Below are positions 1 to 5,512 of a DNA stretch of 5,512 nucleotides, piece by piece (positions within the stretch are counted from its first letter, which is position 1; the number at the start of each line of letters is the position of its first letter). The notes under the pieces were generated by a model. That model had not been told where the DNA came from and did no database searches. It worked only from the letters and a program-made list of their open reading frames with translations. Made by a program: the position numbers and the translations under genes. Origin of the DNA: an uncultured Porphyromonadaceae bacterium (GTDB lineage: Bacteria > Bacteroidota > Bacteroidia > Bacteroidales > Muribaculaceae); assembly GCA_947178245.1 (NCBI GenBank), contig CAMWXO010000106.1:1-5512 (forward strand), given 5' to 3'.

Positions 1-105
1 GCCATGGTGATGGGGCTGCAGTTCTTCCTCACGGGCTTCGTGGGCGAACTCATCACGCGGAACTCACCCGAGCGCAACAATTATCTGATAGGCGAGGAAT
101 GGTGA
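1..105 (+). CDS. C-terminal end of a probable family 2 glycosyltransferase (5' truncated)
   Basis: The reading frame is open from the window edge to TGA at 103-105 and gives 34 residues. It has a hydrophobic stretch (AMVMGLQFFLTGFVGELI), then a polar tail with RNSPERNNYLI and a final GEEW. From memory, membrane-associated GT2 (dolichol-phosphate-mannose synthase-like) glycosyltransferases of Bacteroidetes end this way: a last transmembrane helix, a GELI/AELI motif, then RNSPxRNxYLI. Such enzymes move sugars from nucleotide donors to lipid or envelope acceptors at the inner membrane. The catalytic domain lies outside the window, so the family call rests only on the tail. The stop overlaps the start of the next gene by 7 nt, which suggests co-transcription and translational coupling. 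Confidence 0.6.
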   Translation, partial: AMVMGLQFFLTGFVGELITRNSPERNNYLIGEEW

Positions 106-997
106 TCCCTTGTCGTCATATATGGAAGATGATGGCCGCGATGCTCTTCTGCATCGTGGCGCAGGCTGCGTCAGCCCAGACCAACAAGGGCACTATCTCG
201 CCGGTAGACAGTGATGACGATGCCCCGCCGAAGCCTGTGCTTCACTATTACGACAAGCATGGCGACCGGCTGGAGCAGCCGGTGCTCTATCTCGCGGAAC
301 TCGACACGGTGAAATCTGTACGTCCGTCGTCGCCCTATCCTCTCTTCAACGGAGTGACGATTGGAGTGAACTTCATCGACGCCATCATGAAAATCGGCGG
401 CCAGAAGCATCAGAGCTACGACGTCAGCGCCTCCGTTTCGCTCCACAACTGGTTTTTCCCTATCGTTGAAGCAGGAATCGGCTGGGGTGACCACACTGAC
501 AACAACGACATCTATAAGTATAAGGCGAAACCCTCATTCTATGCCAAGGCGGGCATAAACTATAATTTCCTCTACAAGTCCAACCCGGACTATATGGCCT
601 ACATTGGATTGCGATTCGGAATCTCGCATCATTCATGGGACATCACCGACATCAAGGAGGGAAGCGACATGGCTCAGGAGGCCGGTGCCCTCGAATTGCT
701 CGGCCAAAGCTGCCTCTCGGTCTACGGCGCGAGGCGGTGGCGGGCCTGAAAGTGAAGATAGCGGGGCCGTTGTCGCTCGGCTGGAGCGTGCGTTATCGCG
801 CCGGGCAGCACAATAGTAATGGAAAAAGTCCGTGGTTCGTGCCGGGAGCCGGCACCGGGCCGCTCAATTTCAGCTTCTCGGCCTATCTCACGTTCGGCAT
901 CCGGAAGCCGCGTACGTTGGCCGAGGATGCCGCGGAAGCCGTGGAAGGGGCTCTTGATGCGCGGGAGCAAAGTGCTGAAACCCAGCAGGCGGAATAA
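99..997 (+). pseudogene. DUF6048-like secreted beta-barrel protein, split by a frameshift
   Basis: The start codon at 99 overlaps the upstream stop. The first frame runs to TGA at 747-749 (216 aa). It opens with a signal peptide (hydrophobic core AAMLFCIVAQA, likely cleavage ASA|QT near residue 26). A linker and alternating beta-strand-like segments follow (GVTIGVNFIDAI, FFPIVEAGIGWG, PSFYAKAGINYNFLYK, YMAYIGLRFGISHHSWDI), as in small outer-membrane barrels. The family's conserved C-terminal part (EAVAGLKVKIAGPLSLGWSVRY, then PWFVPGAG and NFSFSAYLTFGI) lies in the frame ending TAA at 995-997. The cleanest join is near 730-740, where SVYG in the first frame is followed by GEAVAG in the second; that needs one missing base or two extra. 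Past the last strand comes a tail of about 30 residues rich in Ala and Glu. The function of DUF6048 proteins is not known to me. This may be a true lesion or a sequencing error; if repaired, the product is about 298 aa. Confidence 0.72.
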
Positions 998-1022
998 GCA
1001 TGCTTCAAAATTGTATTTTCCT

Positions 1023-1072
1023 GCGACGGATTCTTACATTTATGCTACGGACTGGTAAGTTTCCGCAACGGT
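1023..1072 (+). promoter_or_regulatory. Triple direct repeat GCNACGGW at exact 21-bp spacing: candidate activator operator
   Basis: Three octamers match GCNACGG(A/T): GCGACGGA at 1023-1030, GCTACGGA at 1044-1051 and GCAACGGT at 1065-1072. Start-to-start distance is exactly 21 bp both times, so all copies face the same side of the helix two turns apart. Flanking T residues are also kept: 4 nt before each copy, and 9 and 12 nt after each copy's first base. The last copy ends 3 bp before the -33 element of the promoter at 1076-1108. From established knowledge, AraC-family proteins bind direct half-sites about two turns apart next to the promoter, and Bacteroidetes hybrid two-component PUL regulators carry AraC-type C-terminal domains. 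The regulator's identity is inference, because no regulator gene lies in the window. Confidence 0.6.
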
Positions 1073-1075
1073 ATT

Positions 1076-1108
1076 TTTGAAAAATGTGTGTTATTCTGAC
1101 TAACTTTG
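1076..1108 (+). promoter_or_regulatory. Bacteroidetes-type promoter of the glycan-degradation operon
   Basis: TTTG at 1076-1079 is the -33 element and TAACTTTG at 1101-1108 is a perfect match to the -7 element TAnnTTTG. The 21-nt spacer is within the 19-21 nt known for the Bacteroides primary sigma factor. Transcription should start a few bases after 1108, giving a leader of about 50 nt before the GH43 start at 1164. It is the only convincing promoter upstream of the three polysaccharide-enzyme genes and so probably drives all of them. Confidence 0.8.
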
Positions 1109-1131
1109 CATCATAACCGAACTAATCATCC

Positions 1132-1148
1132 TGATGATGTTGTCATCA
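1132..1148 (+). other. Small hairpin in the 5' leader of the GH43 gene
   Basis: TGATGA (1132-1137) and TCATCA (1143-1148) are perfect complements around a 5-nt loop, ending 15 nt before the start codon. An upstream TCATC (1126-1130) can also pair with GATGA (1133-1137), but only across a 2-nt loop, so it is the weaker partner. The six-pair AT-rich stem is weak and no T-run follows, so it is not a terminator. An effect on translation or leader stability is possible but unproven. Confidence 0.25.
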
Positions 1149-1163
1149 AGAGCGTAAGAAGTC

Positions 1164-2777
1164 ATGAAAATTAAACAAACACTTATCAAGAGCGTTCTCC
1201 GTTGTGGCTTGCCTCTGCTGGCGGCAGTCGCATCTCAATTATCGGTCACTGCCGCGGAAACGGCACAGGGCCCTGCCACCAACCCCGTGATATGGGCCGA
1301 CGTACCTGACCCCGACGTGATACGCGTCGGCGACGATTTCTATATGGTCTCCACTACAATGCATCTGATGCCCGGGTGCCCGGTGATGCATTCGCGCAAT
1401 CTCGTGGACTGGACTACCATTGGCTATGTATTCGACCGACTTGAAGATCATCCGCGCTATGATCTGCAGGACGGCACTGTCTATGGCAAAGGACAGTGGG
1501 CCACTTCCATACGATACCGCGACGGGCGCTTCTACGTGCTTTTCTCGCCCAACGACAATCCGTATAAATCATATATCTATACCGCCACAGACCCTGCCGG
1601 CCCGTGGGAGCTGGTGACCCGCACGCAGCATTTTCATGATGCCTCGCTCCTTCTTGATGATGACGGGCGAGTCTATGTCTTCTACAACGGCGGCCAGATC
1701 CGCTGCCGCGAACTTCTTCCCGATCTCTCTGACGTGAAGGCAGGAGGCGTGGATCAGGTGGTGATCTTTCCGGATGCGGAAGAAACCGGTCTTCATGAGG
1801 GGAGCCGCGTGATCAAGCATGATGGCAAGTATTACGCTTTCGTCATATCATGGCCCCACGGCAAGCCGCGTCGTCAGTTGTGCTACGTGGCCGATAATGT
1901 TACGGGCCCCTACGAGAAGCACGTGGTGCTTGAGTCGCAATTCGGTGGATTCCCATACGTGGGGCAGGGTTGCCTCGTGGATGACCCCGACGGCAACTGG
2001 TGGGGAATGATATTTCAGGATCGTGGGGGTGTGGGCCGCGTGCTCACCCTGAATCCCTGCACGTGGACTGACGGGGTTCCTATGCTCGGAGATTCCGAGG
2101 GGCATGTGCCGCTCAATATCGGCATCGATCATGCACCGGAACCCGGCTCGGGCGTGAATGCGTCTGATGAGTTCTCCGACGGGGTGAAATCAATACTCTG
2201 GCAATGGAATCATAATCCGGTGGACTCGTGTTGGTCGCTTTCTGAGCGTCCGGGATATCTGAGGCTTCGCACTCCGGATGTGGTAGATAATCTTTTCGAG
2301 GCCCGCAATACTATCTCGCAGCGCATGATGGGGCCGGGCGAGACGGCCGAGATATGCATCGACACTAAGGGTATGATCAGCGGTGACCGCGCAGGTTTCG
2401 CCGCCTTCAACGGTGACACCGGTTTCATAGGAGTGGATGCGGATTCCAACGGAAAATATCTTGTGTGCGGTTCTACCTCTATGGTGATGGGCGAGGGCCA
2501 TACGGTTGCGTCCACGACCGACACAGAATGGGAGAGGATACCTATTGCCACGGATAAGATTTGGCTTCGCATATCGACTGATTTCAATCCGGGCCGCGAC
2601 ATAGCGACTTTCGCTTACAGCCTCGACGGAGAGAACTGGAGGCAGGCCGGAGAACCATTCAAGATGGTGTTTGACTACCGTCGCTTCTTCATGGGCACCC
2701 GCTTTGCCATCTACAATTACGCCACCTCAAAGGCCGGCGGCTACGTGGATATCGACTATTTCCACCTTATCGATTGA
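1164..2777 (+). CDS. Secreted GH43 glycosidase with C-terminal beta-sandwich domain (probable beta-xylosidase/alpha-L-arabinofuranosidase)
   Basis: This 537-aa protein has a signal peptide (basic MKIKQTLIK, then a Leu/Ala/Val core) with likely cleavage after VTA or VTAA near residues 30-31. C14 is preceded by Arg, so it is not a lipobox cysteine. Residues about 40-325 form a GH43 five-bladed propeller. The expected inverting triad is visible: general base D49 in VPDPDV, pKa-modulating D159 in FHDAS, and general acid E212 in GLHEGS. MHLMPGCPVMHSRNLVDW and WWGMIFQDRGGVGR also fit the family. Residues about 333-537 match the concanavalin-like C-terminal domain of GH43 xylosidases (WQWNHNP, WSLSERPGYLRLRT, FDYRRFFMGTRFAIYNYAT, YVDIDYF). 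I lean to subfamily 12 without certainty. It should remove terminal xylose or arabinofuranose from plant oligosaccharides in the periplasm or at the surface; sequence alone does not settle which. The start is supported by the signal peptide and by the promoter about 55 nt upstream. It is first in the operon. Confidence 0.9.
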   Translation: MKIKQTLIKSVLRCGLPLLAAVASQLSVTAAETAQGPATNPVIWADVPDPDVIRVGDDFYMVSTTMHLMPGCPVMHSRNLVDWTTIGYVFDRLEDHPRYDLQDGTVYGKGQWATSIRYRDGRFYVLFSPNDNPYKSYIYTATDPAGPWELVTRTQHFHDASLLLDDDGRVYVFYNGGQIRCRELLPDLSDVKAGGVDQVVIFPDAEETGLHEGSRVIKHDGKYYAFVISWPHGKPRRQLCYVADNVTGPYEKHVVLESQFGGFPYVGQGCLVDDPDGNWWGMIFQDRGGVGRVLTLNPCTWTDGVPMLGDSEGHVPLNIGIDHAPEPGSGVNASDEFSDGVKSILWQWNHNPVDSCWSLSERPGYLRLRTPDVVDNLFEARNTISQRMMGPGETAEICIDTKGMISGDRAGFAAFNGDTGFIGVDADSNGKYLVCGSTSMVMGEGHTVASTTDTEWERIPIATDKIWLRISTDFNPGRDIATFAYSLDGENWRQAGEPFKMVFDYRRFFMGTRFAIYNYATSKAGGYVDIDYFHLID

Positions 2778-2847
2778 GGGTTGAGATGTGAGGGATAAGG
2801 GATGAGATTTGAGGGGTAAGGGATGAGGTATGAGATTTGAGGGGTTA
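2771..2847 (+). repeat. G-rich, cytosine-free heptanucleotide tandem array (consensus GGGATGA)
   Basis: From 2778 to 2847 the sequence parses into ten consecutive 7-mers with no indel. All ten have G at position 1, T at position 5 and A at position 7, and GGGATGA occurs intact at 2799 and 2820. The last seven bases of the GH43 gene (2771-2777, CGATTGA) fall in the same register, so the stop codon acts as a heptad. Longer repeats sit inside: ATGAGATTTGAGGGGT (16 bp) at 2802 and 2830, and TAAGGGATGAG (11 bp) at 2796 and 2817. No cytosine occurs on the + strand from 2772 to 2857. Because most heptads end TGA or TAA and 7 is not a multiple of 3, the array stops translation in all three frames. 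Confidence 0.85.
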
Positions 2848-2854
2848 AGAAATA

Positions 2855-2889
2855 ATTCTAAATTCCCAATTCTCAATTCACAATTATTT
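2855..2889 (+). repeat. AT-rich heptanucleotide array (consensus ATTCNCA) in register with the preceding array
   Basis: Five 7-mers follow at 2855, 2862, 2869, 2876 and 2883. The first four are ATTCTAA, ATTCCCA, ATTCTCA and ATTCACA; the fifth, ATTATTT, is degraded. Seen another way, CAATT recurs at 2867, 2874 and 2881. The register is the same multiple of 7 as the G-rich array, with one intermediate heptad at 2848. A 10-bp echo, TCTAAATTCC, occurs at 2857 and 2893. The rest of the gap to the next start at 2917 is AT-rich, with no clear promoter or terminator. Confidence 0.7.
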
Positions 2890-2916
2890 AAGTCTAAATT
2901 CCAAATTATTAAATAG

Positions 2917-5286
2917 ATGAAAAAATTAATGGCAATAATGACTGTGGCTGTCTCCGCCGCTATCGGCGTGCAGGCGCAGTCTACGCTCTATCCCAATGAA
3001 TTTCCGCTCTCTGACGTGGAACTTCTCGACAGCCCTTTCCGCCACGCGATGGATCTGAACGTGGACGTACTGCTTCAATATGACGCCGACCGGCTTCTCG
3101 CTCCCTACCTGAAGGAAGCGGGACTGACACCCAAAGCCGAAGGCTTCACCAACTGGGAGGGCCTTGACGGGCATGTGGGCGGCCACTATGTGTCGGCTCT
3201 CGCCATCCATTATGCAGCAACAGGCGACGAGCGCCTGAAAGAGCGTCTTGACTACGTGCTCTCGCAGCTTGCTCTATGTGCCGCGGCGCGCAACGACGGA
3301 TATATCGGCGGCGTGCCCAACGGCGATCTCCTTTGGGAGGAGATACGCAAGGGAAATGTAGCCAAGATATGGGAATGGTGGGTGCCCTGGTATAATGTGC
3401 ATAAAATGTATGCCGGTCTGCGCGACGCATACGTCTATTGCGGATCGGTGCCGGCACTCAATCTCTTCCTTAATTTCTGTGACTGGGGCGCTGATCTCGT
3501 CTCCGGCCTATCGGCTGAGCAGATGGAGCAGATGCTCGGTAACGAGTTCGGAGGCATCAACGAGATTTATGCCGACGCCTACGCGCTGACAGGGAATAAG
3601 AAATATCTTGACGTGGCCAAGAAATTCACCCATCATCAGCTTTACGACGATCTTGTTCTGGGTAAGGACAATCTCGACAACCGTCATGCCAACACCCAGG
3701 TGCCCAAGGTAGTGGGATTCCAGAGGGTAGGCGAGGTGTCAGGTGATACGGATTATGACAAGGCTGCCGATTTCTTCTGGCACACTGTCACCGACAATCG
3801 TTCACTCTCTTTCGGCGGCAACAGCAGACGTGAGCATTTCGCTTCGGCTGCCGACGCGAAGAGTTATGTGGATGACCGTGAGGGCCCCGAGTCGTGCAAC
3901 ACCAACAATATGCTCAAACTCACCGAGGGCCTTTTCCGTCAGAACCCAGACAGCCGCTATGCCGACTTCTACGAGCGCGCCCTCTATAACCATATCCTTT
4001 CCACCCAGCACCCCGAACACGGAGGCTACGTCTATTTCACTTCGGCGCGTCCCGGCCACTACAGGGTCTACTCAAAGCCCAACAGCGCTATGTGGTGTTG
4101 CGTGGGAACCGGTATGGAGAATCATGGCAAGTACGGACAGTTCATCTATACTCATTCATCCGACACTCTCCGTGTGAACCTCTTTATTCCGTCGCGCCTC
4201 AACTGGTGCGATAAGGGAGTGGAAATCACCCAGAATAATGCCTTCCCGCAGGAGGAAGCCACATCATTCACCGTGTCAGCCGCCGAGCCCACTGCATTCA
4301 CGCTCTCACTGCGCAAGCCTGAGTGGTGTGACAAAGCGGGTATCACTGTTAATGGCAAGCCGGTGAAAGCCGTAGCCGGGAAGGATGGCTATATAGCCGT
4401 CACACGCGAATGGAAAGACGGCGATAAGGTGGAGATGTCGCTGCCGATGCACGTGGAACTTGAAGAACTGAATTATCTGCCTCAATATGTAAGCATTGTG
4501 CGCGGCCCTATCGTGCTTGCTGCGAAATACAGCAACGATGCAGGTCTTCCGGGCCTCGTGGCCGATGATCACCGCTGGGGCCACATCGCTCACGGCAAAC
4601 TCGTGTCGGTGTTTGATACTCCTCTTATGATCGGCGACCGCAAGACGCTGCTGAAGCGACTGAACTCTATGACACCGGTGGAAGGAAAACCGATGGCTTA
4701 CAAGACAAAAGGAGTGTTTAATGGTAAAGATGATGAGGTGCTTCTCGAACCCTTTGCCGGCATCCACGACTCGCGCTATATAGTCTACTGGCTTTCGATG
4801 ACTCCGAAGGAATGGACTGCATGGCAGGCCACTGCGCGCCTTGATGAGGAACGCCGCCTTGCACTTGACGCACGCACTGTAGACGCTGTGAACACCGGTG
4901 AGCAACAGCCGGAGGTGGATCATGGAATGAGCAACAGAAATTCGTCAAGCGGTAATTTCAACGGCGAGCCCTGGCGCGACGCCTCTTCAGGCGGCCACCT
5001 TGCTTACAATCTTGCTACCGGAGGCAATGAAACGCTTCTTCTCAATGTGCGCTACTGGGGCAATGAGACAGGAGCCCGCAAATTCAACATCCTTGTAGAT
5101 GATAATGTGCTGGCGTCGGTAGACAATTCCGGACGTTGGAACCGCAATGAGTTTGTGGAAGAGGAATATGAGATTCCGGCATCTCTTCTGAAGGGGAAAG
5201 ACACCGTATCGGTGAAATTCGTGCCTGAAACTTCAAATTCCACCGGAGGAATCTACCATGTGCGTCTCCTCACTCCGGAGCAGTAA
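2917..5286 (+). CDS. Secreted GH127/GH146-type (DUF1680) beta-L-arabinofuranosidase, multidomain
   Basis: This 789-aa protein starts with a signal peptide (MKKLMAIMTVAVSAAIGVQA, cleavage VQA|QS after residue 20). Residues about 30-420 form the (alpha/alpha)6 barrel of the DUF1680 clan, with GLDGHVGGHYVSALAIHYAAT near its start. The zinc site of characterised GH127 enzymes is present: E325 and C327 in PESC, and the pair C394-C395 in MWCCVGTGMENHGKYG. C394 matches the nucleophile of the Bifidobacterium enzyme HypBA1, and E306 in GGNSRREHF the acid/base. The pattern around REHF and NHILSTQHPEHGGYVYFT looks closer to the Bacteroides GH146 branch than to GH127 proper, but I cannot align it. C-terminal to the barrel are beta-sandwich segments to about 535, a DUF4986-like region (about 540-640) and a jelly-roll-like end (about 648-789, DUF6805-like), possibly carbohydrate-binding. 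It should release beta-L-arabinofuranose by a retaining mechanism. It lies 139 bp after the GH43 gene. Confidence 0.9.
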   Translation: MKKLMAIMTVAVSAAIGVQAQSTLYPNEFPLSDVELLDSPFRHAMDLNVDVLLQYDADRLLAPYLKEAGLTPKAEGFTNWEGLDGHVGGHYVSALAIHYAATGDERLKERLDYVLSQLALCAAARNDGYIGGVPNGDLLWEEIRKGNVAKIWEWWVPWYNVHKMYAGLRDAYVYCGSVPALNLFLNFCDWGADLVSGLSAEQMEQMLGNEFGGINEIYADAYALTGNKKYLDVAKKFTHHQLYDDLVLGKDNLDNRHANTQVPKVVGFQRVGEVSGDTDYDKAADFFWHTVTDNRSLSFGGNSRREHFASAADAKSYVDDREGPESCNTNNMLKLTEGLFRQNPDSRYADFYERALYNHILSTQHPEHGGYVYFTSARPGHYRVYSKPNSAMWCCVGTGMENHGKYGQFIYTHSSDTLRVNLFIPSRLNWCDKGVEITQNNAFPQEEATSFTVSAAEPTAFTLSLRKPEWCDKAGITVNGKPVKAVAGKDGYIAVTREWKDGDKVEMSLPMHVELEELNYLPQYVSIVRGPIVLAAKYSNDAGLPGLVADDHRWGHIAHGKLVSVFDTPLMIGDRKTLLKRLNSMTPVEGKPMAYKTKGVFNGKDDEVLLEPFAGIHDSRYIVYWLSMTPKEWTAWQATARLDEERRLALDARTVDAVNTGEQQPEVDHGMSNRNSSSGNFNGEPWRDASSGGHLAYNLATGGNETLLLNVRYWGNETGARKFNILVDDNVLASVDNSGRWNRNEFVEEEYEIPASLLKGKDTVSVKFVPETSNSTGGIYHVRLLTPEQ

Positions 5287-5325
5287 GGATGCTCTTGAAG
5301 TTTTTTTAACAATAGAAATAATATC

Positions 5326-5512
5326 ATGAAAAGAAACGTTTTAGTCGCTTTCGCAGCATTTTGCTTTTCTATGCCCGGTGTGGCTCAGAACGAAGCGATA
5401 GTGGAAGATTTCGTTCCCTCGGAAATGAATCAGCACGGGCAGCAATATCCTATGGTAAACTCGCAGGGATATGCGCGCTTCGAGGTTAATGCTCCCGAGG
5501 CTCAGTCGGTAG
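5326..5512 (+). CDS. N-terminus of a probable secreted CE1-like esterase (3' truncated)
   Basis: The frame runs from ATG at 5326 to the window edge (62 codons). It begins with a signal peptide (MKRN, hydrophobic VLVAFAAFCFSM, cleavage near GVA|QN or VAQ|NE at residues 19-21). The mature start contains EDFVPSEMNQHGQQYPMVN and YARFEVNAPEAQSV. From memory, Bacteroidetes secreted esterases of the enterochelin-esterase/CE1 type begin like this: an EDFxPSxxNQPGxxYPxVNS segment leading into an early-set/CBM48-like domain (ARFxVxAPxAQSV) before the alpha/beta-hydrolase. The catalytic domain is not in the window, so feruloyl, acetyl or other specificity cannot be judged. It follows the arabinofuranosidase by 39 nt (5287-5325), an A/T-rich gap without promoter or hairpin, which supports one operon. 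A different protein with the same N-terminal domain is possible. Confidence 0.6.
   Translation, partial: MKRNVLVAFAAFCFSMPGVAQNEAIVEDFVPSEMNQHGQQYPMVNSQGYARFEVNAPEAQSV

Noticed and set aside
171..494. Minus-strand open frame opposite the DUF6048-like gene
   Set aside because: The + strand frame has a signal peptide and barrel-like strands. The antisense product has no recognisable features and no promoter.
690..749. Programmed -1 frameshifting in the DUF6048-like gene
   Set aside because: No X-XXY-YYZ slippery heptamer or clear downstream pseudoknot is visible, and I know of no frameshifting in this family.
996..1005. Perfect 10-bp palindrome AAGCATGCTT at the end of the DUF6048-like gene
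   Set aside because: It has no loop and no T-run, and a 10-bp palindrome is unremarkable in a window of this size.
1063..1079. CCG-CAA-CGG followed by a T-rich stretch, as a terminator for the upstream gene
   Set aside because: The stem is only three pairs. The sequence is better explained as the third operator repeat plus the -33 element.
2808..2839. TTTG (2808) and GAGATTTG (2832) with 20-nt spacing, resembling a Bacteroidetes promoter for the arabinofuranosidase gene
   Set aside because: The spacing follows from the 28-nt repeat of the heptad array, and the -7 box lacks its leading T. I see no independent support, so I treat it as a by-product of the repeats.
4306..4923. 205-codon open frame on the minus strand inside the arabinofuranosidase gene
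   Set aside because: It lies wholly inside a strongly supported gene, has no family-like motif or signal peptide, and its low-complexity His/Arg-rich product is typical of an antisense shadow.
5291..5310. Run of seven T after GCTCTTGAAG, as a possible intrinsic terminator after the arabinofuranosidase gene
   Set aside because: CTTGAAG is a short inverted repeat with a single-base centre and cannot form a stable stem. The next gene starts 16 nt after this segment in the same direction.

Overview
The window looks like Bacteroidales chromosome, most probably a gut lineage such as Muribaculaceae or a relative. The genus call is inference. Three things support it: the promoter at 1076-1108 fits the Bacteroidetes primary-sigma consensus (TTTG, about 20 nt, TAnnTTTG); gene starts lack strong Shine-Dalgarno sequences and have A-rich leaders; and secreted plant-polysaccharide enzymes lie in a row as in a polysaccharide utilization locus (PUL). 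All recognised genes are on the + strand.

Region 1 (1-997) is housekeeping-like. It holds the last 34 codons of what appears to be a family 2 glycosyltransferase. A secreted, probably beta-barrel protein of the DUF6048 type follows, overlapping it by 7 nt. The second gene is broken: its N-terminal two thirds read in one frame to a stop at 749, and its unmistakable C-terminal part continues in another frame to 997. This is a one-base loss (or equivalent) near 730-740, either a real lesion or an assembly error.

Region 2 (998-1163) is a control region. Three copies of GCNACGG(A/T) sit exactly 21 bp apart (1023, 1044, 1065). The last ends 3 bp before the -33 element of a good Bacteroidetes promoter. 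This layout is what an AraC-type DNA-binding domain, as found in hybrid two-component PUL regulators, would be expected to use. A small hairpin lies in the leader.

Region 3 (1164-5512) is a probable operon for extracytoplasmic breakdown of an arabinose-containing plant glycan. It holds a GH43 enzyme with a C-terminal beta-sandwich domain, a GH127/GH146-type (DUF1680) zinc-cysteine beta-L-arabinofuranosidase, and the first 62 codons of a probable CE1-like esterase. The three share a direction, each has a signal peptide, and neither gap between them has a convincing promoter or terminator. They are therefore probably transcribed together from the 1076-1108 promoter.

The 139-bp gap between the GH43 and GH127/146 genes is unusual. 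Nearly all of it can be read as one 7-nt-periodic array: ten G-rich heptads (consensus GGGATGA, no cytosine), then AT-rich heptads (consensus ATTCNCA) in the same register. The GH43 stop codon also falls in that register.
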